DNA from: Piper betle
Lineage: Eukaryota; Streptophyta; Magnoliopsida; Piperales; Piperaceae
Assembly (NCBI GenBank): GCA_033002965.1
Contig: JAURVB010013997.1
Coordinates: 1 to 64,000 of the forward strand
DNA length: 64,000 bases
Reading direction: 5' to 3'
Shown: positions 1 through 9,900 of the stretch, piece by piece
How the letters are laid out: every line of letters starts with the position of its first letter
Numbering within the stretch: the first letter of the stretch is position 1
Made by a program: the position numbers and the translations under genes
The notes under the pieces: generated by a model
Seen by the model: the letters and a program-made list of their open reading frames with translations, nothing else
Databases searched by the model: none
What the model was told of the DNA's origin: nothing

Positions 1-2086
1 TTCAACCAAATTTTCTAAAAGTGGTAATGCAAACTGATATCGCTCATCTGAACTTGTTCCCAAATCTTGTAATCGGATAGTCATATTCCGAAATCTCCAT
101 ATTTGCAATGGGGTAAGTGGACTTGTAGAGGAATGAATGAGGTTGGTATCCTCACTTTGGCTTGAATAACAATATCTAGCTTTAATTGTCCAACGATATA
201 GCACATATTGACTTGGAATTTTGCAGAGTTGTTTCTTATGAAAAATTTTCAAAATGTGCATACACAAAATTCCTTCGCTTTCAAATTTCTTGCAACTACA
301 TGTGACATTCACTTGTCCACAAGTTTGGTATGCAACAACATGTTTTTTAGCAGCATCATCATGTGGAAACACTTCATATTTTGTAATTGAACTCTCCTCG
401 CCGATTTTCTTGTAAATGCATCCTTGGCTCCTTTTCAATTGATCTTTAAACATTTCAAAATTTGTTCTCGTGTACATAGCCCCAGCTTCAGCCTCAAGAG
501 GAGAGTATCCACATAGCACAGGCTTGGAATTCAAAGTCTTAAAATCCTCTTGTTCCTCGTCAAATCTACGAGATTGTAACGCCCTATCATACTGCCTCAC
601 AAAATCTGCCAGTGGGGTTTGTGAATGCACAAATCCATCAAAAAATGAGTTCATGCTCTCGCTTCTTTGGCTCGAAGTCATACCGGCAAAGAACTTATCC
701 TTCATGTATATAGATATCCAATGGTGTCTGATATCATACATGGACGACAACCAACTGTTTTTGTCCAAATTGTATTTTTCTTTTATAATCTTCCATTTCT
801 CCTCAAATTCAGCGGTTGTATCACTTCTATATATCCAATCGCTATATTCTTTCTCAAATTCACTATGGTTGGACTTCAACTGTTTTAGATGAATCATGGC
901 ATTATTAGATATGTGCCATGAGCAAAACCTGTGATGGGTGTTCGGAAAAACAGTTGCAATAGCCTTTCGCATTGCACCATCTTGATCTGTGATAATCGAA
1001 GTAGGTGCTTTTCCCCACATACATTTTAACCATGTCTTAAACAACCAAGTGAATGTTGCTTCTGTCTCATCAGCAAGTAAAGCACAACCAAAAAGTGACG
1101 ATTGCCGATGATGATTTATACCTGTAAATGGAGCAAACGGCATGGAGAATGCATTGGTCCTATAAGTTACATCAAACACTATCACATCACCAAAGTTCAT
1201 ATAAGATGCCCTTGATCTCCCATCAGCCCAAAAAACATTTTGGGTTGTTCCATTCTCATCTAATTCAATTTCAAAGAAGAAGTCATTGTCTTTCACATTT
1301 TTCTCTTGAAAGTATTTAATAACACTTAAACATTGTCGCCCAACATCATTCTTATGGGTGCTTTTTAGATGGTTGCTGCAAGCTTGGCGCGTCACTCTGT
1401 CTATGTTGATGCTATTAGAAGTTGCATTCAAAACTTTAGAGATGGCTGATGGTCTCATTCCTGTTTGATGCAGTGAATCAATCATATTCTTGCAGGATTC
1501 AGACAGTCGACTATGAGACCGAAGCTTTCCAACTTTGGTTGGAGTAGAGGAGTTATGACTATGAATGTCCAAAAAATCTTCTACTTTCCACACTCCACAC
1601 TTGCTCAGATGTATTCTCATATAAGCTTTGCAATCTTCTCTAGTCTCTCTATGCCTTTTAACTTCTCTCCCCATCTGCCTCTTGTCATTCATATTTTTTA
1701 CCTTCTTTCGAACAGACTAATTTTCGAGATATGATACAGTTCGTCTTTCTCGAACGATAAAACCCACCCTTTCGAATGCTAAACCCTTGTCTTCTTGCAT
1801 ACTGGTTGTAAAAATCATATGCTGCTTTTTCTGAAGAGAATTCCATGCCCAAACAAGGGGTCATATTTATAAACGATTCGGATATTTGTACGGCTTCACC
1901 TTCAACTTGTGTTTCGTCAAAATCTTCACTAATCTTGTCAAATTCTTCAATTTCCCCACAATCTTCTTCTGTAGTCTGCATTTCATGTTGAGTCAACCAC
2001 AAATCATGTATCTGATCTTCATTATCTTCCATGGAACTACTGACATTTTTCCCGTCAGTATATCCAATGCTGCTATTTTCTTCCAT
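1..2086 (-). CDS. FAR1-related sequence (FRS/FHY3-like) protein, 3' end outside window, one frameshift
   Basis: FAR1/FHY3-family proteins are transcription factors domesticated from Mutator-like transposases. The ATG at 2086 opens a 133-codon frame: an acidic N-terminus, then the start of a FAR1 DNA-binding domain (GMEFSSEKAAYDFYNQYARR at about residues 80-99, then SRKLVCSKEG). That frame stops at 1685-1687. The adjacent frame, from the codon at 1692, stays open to base 1, about 564 codons. It carries the rest of FAR1 (a Cys and the H-S-H pair), a MULE transposase core (VIVFDVTYRTN, ADETEATFTWLFK, ITDQDGAMRKA, FCSWHI) and a SWIM zinc finger (C-S-C, then C-M-H) near 260-320. Codons were read by hand from the reverse complement. 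The two frames join at a six-base A run (plus strand 1694-1699), where one base fewer would restore continuity, so this is either a recent pseudogene or a sequence error. The 3' end lies beyond the window. Family call sure; functional status open. Confidence 0.85.
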
Positions 2087-2340
2087 CAGATATACAAAAT
2101 AGGAAAATCTAAATCAACTTGAAGAACAAGACCAAACCAATTATTTTTCGGTATTGAATTCCCTTGCCGGCGTCCAACTATTTCACAATGGCTTGCTCTC
2201 CTTCAAAGCCGTCGGCGTTGCCTTATCAATCTACCTGCTCAAAAAAAAAATCAAATATTGACAAAAACCTGCAATTAAAAATTTACCATTCGCTGATTAT
2301 ATATTTAATCTACAACAAAAAAAACTAAGCCACCAGTTTA

Positions 2341-3075
2341 ATTCATGGTTGTAAAAATCGGAATCGAAATCGGAATCGGTTTTCGAAGGAGTCGGAATCG
2401 GAATCGGAATTGGTCTAAATCGGACAGGAATCGGTTCAGTTGAATCGGCCTGAATCGGTCTTATACAAAAATTTCAACTTAATCAAAATTAGTGGGTTAT
2501 TAGTATAGAATATGTCATTCTGATGTAATTTTCATGTTATAATATGTATTATATTTTATGATATTTTTAATATTTTTTAGATTTTTTTTAAATTATTTGG
2601 AGTTAGTTATTATTTTTGACTCGAGTCGGACTCGAGTCAACTTTTAATTACGAGAATGCCACTTATATTTCATCCCTCGTTCTCCCCACGCCGCCCTCGC
2701 CGCCCTCATCGCCCCGTCGCCCCCCCTCGCCCCCTGTCCCGCCCTGTCACCGCCCTCGCTGCCCTATTGCCCCGTCGCCCTCCCCCCTCCTCGCCTTCCG
2801 CCCCGAAGCCGCCCTCGCAGCTCGCCCCGCCCGTCGCCTCCCTCGCCACTCGCTCGCCTCCCTCGCCGCTTGCCGTCGCCACCCCGTCCCACGCCGCCGT
2901 TGCCCCCTAGCCTCGGCCCCCCCCGGTCGCCCATCGCCGCCCTTGCCGCCTCCCCGCCGCTCGAGCCGATTCCGGAATCGCTCGAATCGGCCGATTCGCA
3001 GACCGATTCGGGCCTAGCCGATTCACGTTATTTTTAAATCGGATCGCCGCCAATCCGATTTAAATCGATAACAGA
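2341..3075. repeat. GC-rich element bounded by AATCGG / CCGATT clusters, with an LTR-family fragment inside
   Basis: Nine AATCGG hexamers lie between 2352 and 2460. Five CCGATT hexamers, the reverse complement, lie between 2965 and 3060, so the ends form an inverted cluster. Between them, about 2489-2960 resembles the middle of the long-LTR family found at 33, 36 and 58 kb: the same order of GTGGGTTATTAGT, a T-rich stretch, GACTCGAGTC motifs, then a C-rich CCGCC tract. Reading frames here are low-complexity Pro/Arg/Ala translations of the GC tract and are not taken as genes. It could be a non-autonomous DNA transposon that captured LTR sequence, or a decayed solo LTR with repeat expansion. 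No target-site duplication was found. Confidence 0.5.
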
Positions 3076-3189
3076 AAACCAATTTAATTGGAACAAATTT
3101 CATCGCCTCAAGGATGCAGCGGACCAAATTTCAACCATCTCAAATTTCCATATCATAATGTATCCAGCCCAAAACATCAGACAAACCAA

Positions 3190-4060
3190 AGCCAGATTAG
3201 AGGAGGAAGAAGCCAATGCTCACCGGAACGGAGAGGCCAGCGCCGAGGTCGTCGTCGGCGGTGCTATCCGGCCCGGAGAAATCAGAGCTGGACTCCGCCG
3301 GCAAGAGCGCGCTGGGGTCAGAGCAGAGAAACAGAGGAACAAGCAACCAGCCGGATCAGAGGAGGAAGAAGCCAACGCTCACCGGAAAGGAGAGGCCAGC
3401 GCTGAGGTCGTCGTCGGAGGCGCTATTCGGCCGGAAGAAACCGAAGCCGGACTCCGCCAGCAAGAACACGCCGGATCAGAGAAGAAATAGCGAAACAGAG
3501 CGTCGAAAACAGAGCAGCCAATCGGCGTCGGCGGCGTTGATGGAGACGATGCCAACAGAGGACTCCGCGACCACCTCCTCACTGGACTCCAATGCCAACG
3601 CCTCCCGCCTTCTTCCCGCCGGCCGTGCTGCGTGGCGTCACGGGAGAAACAGAGGAACCAACGCCGCCGCACAGCTCCAGGAGAAACAAAGCAGGCAACT
3701 TCGACGGCGTCGGCGGCGTCGATCGAGGCGATGCTAACGATGCTCCCATGCCTCCTCACCGGACTCCCATGACGACGCGTCCCGCCGGCCGTGCTGCGTG
3801 GCGTCCCAGGAGAAACAGAGGAACCAACGCAACACAACTCCGGGAGAAACAGAGCCTTCAACTTATTCGGCGCTAGCAAGGTCCGGCGTCGATCGAGATG
3901 ATGCCAACGGTGGAGTCCGCAACCGCCTCCTCACCGGACTCCCATGTCGATGCCTCCCACCTTCATCCGGGCAGTGTGCTGCACGGCGTCGTGGGATGAA
4001 CGGAGTGAGCAGACGCGGGAGAAGCAGAGCACAAGCGGGAGAAATCACAGAAACGCGGGA
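3190..4060. repeat. GC-rich degenerate tandem repeats
   Basis: A unit of about 160 bp starting near 3193 recurs near 3354 with shared blocks such as GAGGAGGAAGAAGCCAA and GAGAGGCCAGCG. A second unit of about 175-185 bp starts near 3537, 3720 and 3892, each containing a GAT(G/C)GAG..GATGC block, CTCCTCAC(T/C)GGACTCC and a GTGCTGC block. Several frames are open on both strands because the tract is GC-rich and repeated. None shows a known domain, so they are treated as non-coding. Confidence 0.6.
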
Positions 4061-4062
4061 TA

Positions 4063-4101
4063 TTTTTACAGCCGTTGGATGACATCCAACGGCTGTAAAA
4101 A
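4063..4101. repeat. Perfect 19-bp inverted repeat
   Basis: TTTTTACAGCCGTTGGATG (4063-4081) is followed after one base by its exact reverse complement (4083-4101). A transcript would form a near loop-less hairpin, or the DNA a cruciform. A second, 16-bp perfect palindrome follows within 25 bp. Confidence 0.9.
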
Positions 4102-4123
4102 AATTTAAGCATAGAAAACTTAC

Positions 4124-4139
4124 CTATGCTGCAGCATAG
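4124..4139. repeat. 16-bp perfect palindrome
   Basis: CTATGCTGCAGCATAG equals its own reverse complement. It lies just downstream of the 19-bp inverted repeat at the right edge of the GC-rich tandem-repeat block and may mark an element end. Confidence 0.85.
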
Positions 4140-4933
4140 TAAAATTTTTACCTTTTTCTAATTTTGATATCTCTTTGACAATGATCAAAAGCAATTGATT
4201 TATGTCTATTAATTTTTACTGTTGAGGCTCTTTTTTAATATTTTAGGTTTCTAGTTTAATTAATCGTAAATATTTTTAAATAATTTATATTAAAAATTAA
4301 TAAGTTAATAATTCATATATTTAATTATTCAAGTTGTGTGTAAGGTGTTATGACTAGGTATATATATAATAGGTAACTTGTCGTGACGTGTAAGACTTAT
4401 ATAATAAATAAAATTTAATTATATATATAAATTTTTGTTGTTAATGAGATAAATTATACTAATTTAGTATTTTAGATGTAAATTTTGATTTACTTTAAAG
4501 ATGGATCTTAATTATAGGAAAAGATATAATATAATATTTTAATTTATTATTTTTATTATATTTTGATCTATTGAAAATGGATATTTATTTTTTGAGAGAG
4601 AGAGAGAGGAAGCATTGCCAGGACGAAACTGCACGAACCACATCTCTGCGATTGTTTAAATCGGGCGTTGTTTTATTTGTGAACTCCAAAACTACCCTTT
4701 CCTCTCCTGTACCAATTGCTTAACACTTCGATGACCAATCTCCGGCGGCATCTCCCAACCATCGCCGACATTTATCACAGCAGTGGCCGTTTCATAGCCA
4801 TAGGGAGCATGTGCACCATCGCCGGTGCTGGCTTCACCATAAAAGCGTCGACCATGGTCGACGGTGTTGAAAATGAGATTTTCCAAGGACATAATAGTTT
4901 ATGTAAAATGAGATTTTTTATTATGAAAATTTT
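4140..4933. other. AT-rich intergenic stretch
   Basis: Low-complexity AT-rich DNA, with a short GA repeat near 4595-4608. Small frames around 4692-4943 exist on both strands but resemble no family I know and have no conserved motif. Nothing else is seen. Confidence 0.5.
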
Positions 4934-5011
4934 GGTTCTCTAGCTCAAATGGTAAGAGCACCTAGGAGATTCGTTCTCCTAAGGGGACGGTGGTTCAAAT
5001 CCACCGTGAGC
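4934..5011 (+). tRNA. tRNA-like sequence (non-canonical, extended anticodon stem)
   Basis: The 5' part reads GGTTCTCTAGCTCAAATGG with a D stem GCTC/GAGC and a good A box. The T arm GGTGG-TTCAAAT-CCACC gives a B box (GGTTCAAATCC), the acceptor ends pair with one mismatch, and TTTT at 5012-5015 could terminate Pol III. The anticodon arm is odd: about eight pairs with a bulge around the loop ATTCGTT, formally anticodon TCG. The distance from D arm to T arm is about seven bases longer than in a class I tRNA. It could be a tRNA pseudogene, a tRNA-like Pol III element or a SINE head. Confidence 0.55.
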
Positions 5012-5399
5012 TTTTGTCACTTTCTCAATTTGTAAATGGAAAAGTAAGTTCATAAAGCCCTGCTTTGTTCTCGATGCCAGCCTTGATCTGGGTTCCAAAC
5101 TTGAAGTCCAAAGGAAGACTCTTTCATGTCTATTATCAGAAAATGATACCTCATTTTGTGCTGCATTTGTTTTGTAGTTTACTGTTAGAAATCACATTAC
5201 AATTTGTAATTATGTTGAAAGTTGGGCTAGGGAAACATAGAAAATGAACCACTGGGGCAATCACCAACCAAGCAACTAGCACATCACATGAAGCAAAAGA
5301 AAGGAATGATGTCATCTTCTTCGCATTCTATGTCAAAAACAACACCAAGGTCCAACTCTTTTTTTCATATGACACAATATGTACAAATATAAGCTCAAT
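5012..5399. other. Intergenic, no feature seen
   Basis: Moderately AT-rich sequence without a recognisable gene, repeat or RNA. Small frames here match nothing known. Confidence 0.4.
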
Positions 5400-5595
5400 A
5401 AATTTGTTGAAACAATTCAAACCTGCTCTAAAAAGAGGGCAGGACAACCACCCCAACACTGCAATTGGAGCGAGAGTTGTGATGGCCTGATCCACTGTAC
5501 AATGCAAATGTCGTGGAAGAAGTGTCGGCATGCAGGAAACGACCTCATGCCATTCCCTCATCAGAACTGCTCCGAGCAGATGGAGCACTCCTTAC
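5400..5595 (-). pseudogene. RING-H2 finger relic
   Basis: On the minus strand from about 5590 the frame reads CSICSEQF, then two adjacent stops, then GNGMRSFPACRHFFHDICIV. The metal-ligand spacing C-x2-C-x15-C-x-H-x2-H-x2-C is that of RING-H2 E3 ubiquitin ligases, and a conserved-type W follows. The last Cys pair is not in register. The two stops and a likely later frameshift mark it as a broken fragment. An overlapping 86-codon frame on the same strand is open but featureless. No start, signal peptide or membrane segment is visible. Confidence 0.55.
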
Positions 5596-5761
5596 AAAGA
5601 AAAAAGATCAAAAATTAATTAACTAGATGGGAGCTTTCAATTTCTGTCAGACATGTGGATTGTAACTAGTAAGTCATTGCATCTTTACGATGCGAGGCTA
5701 GTTTCTGGAATCTACATTCTTATCTACGTTCACTCTAAACTATTCCACTATTTAGTGACAA

Positions 5762-5840
5762 GGCTCCCGGTGGATTTGAACCACTATCCCCCTAGGAGAA
5801 TGAATCTCCCAAGTGCTCTCACCATTTGAGCTAAAGAGCC
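5762..5840 (-). tRNA. tRNA-like sequence, inverted relative of the copy at 4934
   Basis: Read on the minus strand it begins GGCTCTTTAGCTCAAATGG and ends with a TTCAAAT T loop, a CCACC strand and GGGAGCC. The acceptor forms seven pairs (two G-U) and the D stem is GCTC/GAGC. As in the copy about 750 bp to the left, the anticodon arm is over-long (GGGAG-ATTCATT-CTCCT core; formal anticodon TCA) and the spacing to the T arm is extended. The T stem has one mismatch and no T run follows. Probably a pseudogene or Pol III element, not a decoding tRNA. Confidence 0.5.
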
Positions 5841-6149
5841 AATGGATCAAATCAAGATATTAACTCCAATAAAAAATGACTTAAGAAGTAGAAGCGTACA
5901 ATTTAGCCGCATTAGGCTTTGCTCAAGAAATCATTTGTAGAAAATTTAGGAGACGATTCATATACATGCTGTATACATACAGTAAAAGTGGAGCGAAAAA
6001 AAAATGGCCAGGTTCATGTTTCCATGAATTGTTAATGTGAACCAATATTAATGAGAAATGGAAGGTGTAGTATGGTCAAAGATAGAAGAAGATTAAGGTT
6101 GGAAAATAGCAAGTCCATGATTGATTTTTCTATAAAAAATTCAATAAAG
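5841..6149. other. Intergenic, left flank of gypsy element 1
   Basis: No gene or repeat recognised. The last five bases (6145-6149, TAAAG) are the left copy of the target-site duplication of the retrotransposon. Confidence 0.5.
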
Positions 6150-6524
6150 TGATACACGAATTACAGAGGAATCAGGGAAGTTGAGAAACAAGGAGATAGA
6201 ACGGAGAAGCAAACGGGTAGGCGGAGCTTTTTGAAACTCAGGCGGAGTCTTTTGAATTGTAATTGGGTGATACTCGGGTAATTGGGTAGGACATAAAGGG
6301 TTCATTTGTATAAAGGGGGGAAAGTAGGATGAGACTATCATGTTTTTTGTTATCAATTGAATTCGTGAATTTTGAATTTCGAATTGGTTCCTTTCTCTGC
6401 AATCTTCATCTTTACATTGATTGAGTGAGGTTGGAGTGGAAGACCAAATTGATCATGGGAGGAAAGAAACCTCTTCCCTCCATGATGCAGGTTGTTTCCC
6501 AACTCCCAGCCGATGCTGGTAACA
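6150..6524 (+). repeat. 5' LTR of gypsy element 1
   Basis: Begins TGATACACG and ends GCTGGTAACA. It matches 11116-11489 with one substitution and one homopolymer difference. The ATG of gag (6455) lies inside this LTR. Confidence 0.95.
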
Positions 6525-6988
6525 AAGTGGTATCAGAGCCACTGGGAGTGGAAGCGAGGATTGACAAAATGGAGCAACAATTGGAGAAGATGGGAGCTGA
6601 TATGGCTGCTAACAGGAAGACTGGTGTGGAAAGGATGGCTGGAATTGAGGCTGTTCTGGTTGGAATTCAAGAACAGTTGAAGATTCTGGTTACAGATCAG
6701 GCTTCCTCTTCAAAAGTGGAGCAGCAAAGGTCAAGATCAAAGGTGGTGATGGCGCAGAGTACAATGGAGAATGAACAAATGAGTGACGGATCACCAGGAA
6801 GATCTAGGCATGATAGAGACTCTCATCGGACCTGGGAAGGAAAAAGGAGAGGTATGAGAAATCTGACTGAATCTACACATTCTAAATTTTTGCAACAAAT
6901 TCGATTGAAATTTCCTAAGTTCTCTGGTTTGGAGGATCCTGGATTTTGGTTGATGAGGGCAGAACGCTTTTTATGTGTCATAGTATAA
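6455..6988 (+). CDS. gag N-terminal part, starting inside the 5' LTR (element 1)
   Basis: The ATG at 6455 has a G at +4. The frame runs out of the LTR and through the primer-binding site. It has a coiled-coil-like, Lys/Glu-rich N-terminus (EARIDKMEQQLEKMGADMA) and then the start of the retrotransposon gag domain (LKFPKFSGLEDPGFWLMRAE), which in this family continues into the sequence found in the neighbouring frame from 6973. The break is at the T run 6968-6972. Gag forms the virus-like particle in the cytoplasm. An upstream in-frame GTG at 6425 is less likely as a start. Confidence 0.85.
   Translation: MGGKKPLPSMMQVVSQLPADAGNKVVSEPLGVEARIDKMEQQLEKMGADMAANRKTGVERMAGIEAVLVGIQEQLKILVTDQASSSKVEQQRSRSKVVMAQSTMENEQMSDGSPGRSRHDRDSHRTWEGKRRGMRNLTESTHSKFLQQIRLKFPKFSGLEDPGFWLMRAERFLCVIV
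6528..6540 (+). promoter_or_regulatory. Primer-binding site (tRNA-iMet) of gypsy element 1
   Basis: TGGTATCAGAGCC, complementary to the 3' end of initiator tRNA-Met, lies three bases after the LTR. It is also translated as part of the gag frame (VSEPL). Confidence 0.95.
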
Positions 6989-9900
6989 CCTATGAAGATC
7001 AAGTGACGGTTGCTACCTTCCATTTGGAAGGACATGCTCAGATCTGGTATCAGATCTTGTGGGAGGAAGAAGGTGAATTGAATTGGGATCAATTTAGAGA
7101 TCGAATTCTTGTTAGATTTGGACCTTCTGCTTTTGATGATTACATAGGTGAATTGATTAAATTACAGCAGCTAGGAAGTGTTTCAGAATATCAGATCCAG
7201 TTTGAAACACTACTTAGTAAGACGAAGGGAATTCCAAGAGATCAATTAGCATCCTATTTCGTGAGTGGATTGAAAGAAGATATTAAGTATAGTGTGCAAT
7301 TGAAAGAACCTCAAACTGTTCATCAAGCTGTTTCATATGCCAAAAAGTATGAGCAGAGATTAGAATCAAGGAAGAAGAAATACTCAATGTCAGAAAGAAG
7401 GTTGTCTTATAATTCTAACAGCTATGGAGAAGGAAAGAGCAACAGCAAAATGACATGGCCTTCAAAGATGGATGGAGAGAAGGACCTTGCTTCCAAGCTG
7501 AAGCCAACTCCAAGAATACATGACATCAAAAGGCTGACGCCAACTGAAATCAGAGAAAGAAGAGCAAGAGGACTTTGTTTTAACTGTAATGAAAAATATG
7601 AGAGTGGACATAAGTGTCAAAGACTTTTTCTGATTGAGTGTGGGGAAGAAGAAGAGGTAAAAGGAAAGCCAGAAGACAGTGAGAGTGAGGATACTGAAGA
7701 GGAGCCTGAGATATCATTGAGAGCAATTAATGGAGTGATATCTGCTGGAACTATGCGTGTGGTAGGACGGATCAAGTGTGGAAAAGTTATAGTGTTAATT
7801 GACACTGGAAGCACACATAACTTCATAAGTCAAGAGGTAGTGCAGCACTTACAGATTCCAACTGTGACCTCACGAAATGTTCAGGTGAAGGTCGCAAGTG
7901 GAGAACACATTCAGACCTTGGGAGATTGTGAATCTATTTTGTTAACTCTCCAAGGACATACTTTCAATGTGAATTTCCAGATTTTGCCTCTCAATGATTA
8001 TGATGTGGTGCTGGGAATTAAATGGCTGTCTACTTTGGGATCAGTCGATTGGAATTTTCAGAAGATGCGAATGAGGTTTCGGTGGAAGGATCAGGATGTC
8101 ATGTTACAAGGATTGAAAACATTATCTTCCTCTTTAATTTCTGGAAAACAATTAAGTAGGCATGTTCAGTTGAATGAAGTGGCAACTCTCCTTCAAATAA
8201 TGGAGCATAAGCAAGATTATCCAGACTCTGAACTGCAAGAATTCCAACTTAATGAACTCCACCAGTTGCTGGACAAATTTAAGTTTTTATTCAGTGAGCC
8301 AAAGGGATTGCCACCTCAAAGGGAGTGTGACCATCAGATTGTACTAAAAGAAGAGGCCAAATTATGTAAGAGTAAGCCTTATAGGTATCCACATTTTCAG
8401 AAGAAAGAAATAGAAAGGCAAGTGAAAGAGATGTTGTCACAAGGCATGATTCGAAACAGCTCTAGTCCCTTTTCTGCTCCTGTTCTGTTGATTAAAAAAC
8501 GGGATGGATCTTGGAGATTTTGTGTAGATTATAGAGCCCTGAATCAAGCAACTATTAAACACAAGTTTCCAATCCCCATCATAGATGAGTTGTTGGACGA
8601 GTTGAAGGGAGCACAATTTTTTTCAAAACTAGATCTCAAGGCAGGTTATCATCAAATCAGAATTAAAGGTGAAGACATTTACAAGACTGCATTCCAAACT
8701 CATCATGGGCAATATGAGTTTTTGGTAATGCCCTTTGGCCTCACCAACGCGCCTGCCACATTTCAGCAATTGATGAATCAAATCTTTTCTCCTCATCTTC
8801 GTCATTTTATAATAGTCTTTTTTGATGACATCCTGATTTACAGCAAAAGGTGGGAGGATCATCTGATTCATTTAGAAACTGTTTTTAACATCCTTGTTGT
8901 TCATCAGCTGTTCCTAAAACAATCAAAATGCACATTTGGACAATGTAAGGTGGATTATTTAGGGCATCTCATTACCAGGGAAGGAGTAAAAATGGATGAC
9001 AGCAAATTAGAGGCTATCAAGGGTTGGCCTCAACCTCAGTCACTTAAGGCTTTGCGTGGATTTTTAGGACTCACAGGTTACTATCGAAGATTTATTCGTG
9101 GATATGGAATGTTAGCTGCTGCCTTGACTGCACTGACAAAGAAACAAGGATTTCATTGGACAGCTGAGGCTACTATAGCATTTAATAAATTGAAACAAGC
9201 CATGTGTTCAGCTCCGGTGTTGACATTACCAGATTTCTCTAAACCTTTTACAATAGAATGTGATGCTTCTACTTCAGGACTGGGGGCTGTTTTAATGCAA
9301 GAAGATCACCCTATTGCCTTCTTTAGCAAATCTTTAAAAGGAAAAAATCAAATCATGTCAGCATATGACCGAGAGTTATTAGCCCTAGTTCTTTCGGTAG
9401 ATAAGTGGAAAGGTTATTTGTTGGGACAGCAATTTATTGTTAAAACTGATCATCATAGCCTTAAATACTTATGGCAGCAAAAGATAACCACGAGGCAACA
9501 AGAGAAGTGGTTGATTAAACTGATGGCTTATGACTTTGTTATTGTTTATAAAAAAGGAAAAGAGAATGTGGTTGCAGATTCTTTGTCTCGGCAGTTGGAA
9601 GAACAACAGAACAAGGAAGTACCAAAGCAAGAACCAAATGAAGGATCTGTCCTATCATTAGCTCCTTTGTCCATGGTAGTTTCTGATTGGTTGAATGCTG
9701 TAAAAGAAGCCATGGATGGAAGTGTAGAAATTCAAGAGCTTAAAAGAAAACTTCAGATGAAATTGCTGCCTTCAAATTGGGAAGAACACAATGGAATTCT
9801 GTATTATAAAGGAAAGATTTATTTGGATTCATCTTCTGAAATCATTCCCATGATAATTAAGGAAATGCATGCTGCCACCCATGAAGGAGGGGACAAGACA

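Noticed and set aside
2616..4082. Overlapping frames in the GC-rich block
   Set aside because: Low-complexity translations of repeats, open on both strands at once, with no domain.
4692..4943. Two opposing small frames near 4.7-4.9 kb
   Set aside because: No known motif; each is the shadow of the other; composition is unremarkable.
6968..6974. Programmed -1 frameshift site in gag of element 1 (CTTTTTA)
   Set aside because: It resembles a slippery heptamer, but the first three bases are not identical, the break is in the middle of gag where no protein boundary is expected, and a second homopolymer break exists in integrase. Base loss or sequence error is simpler.
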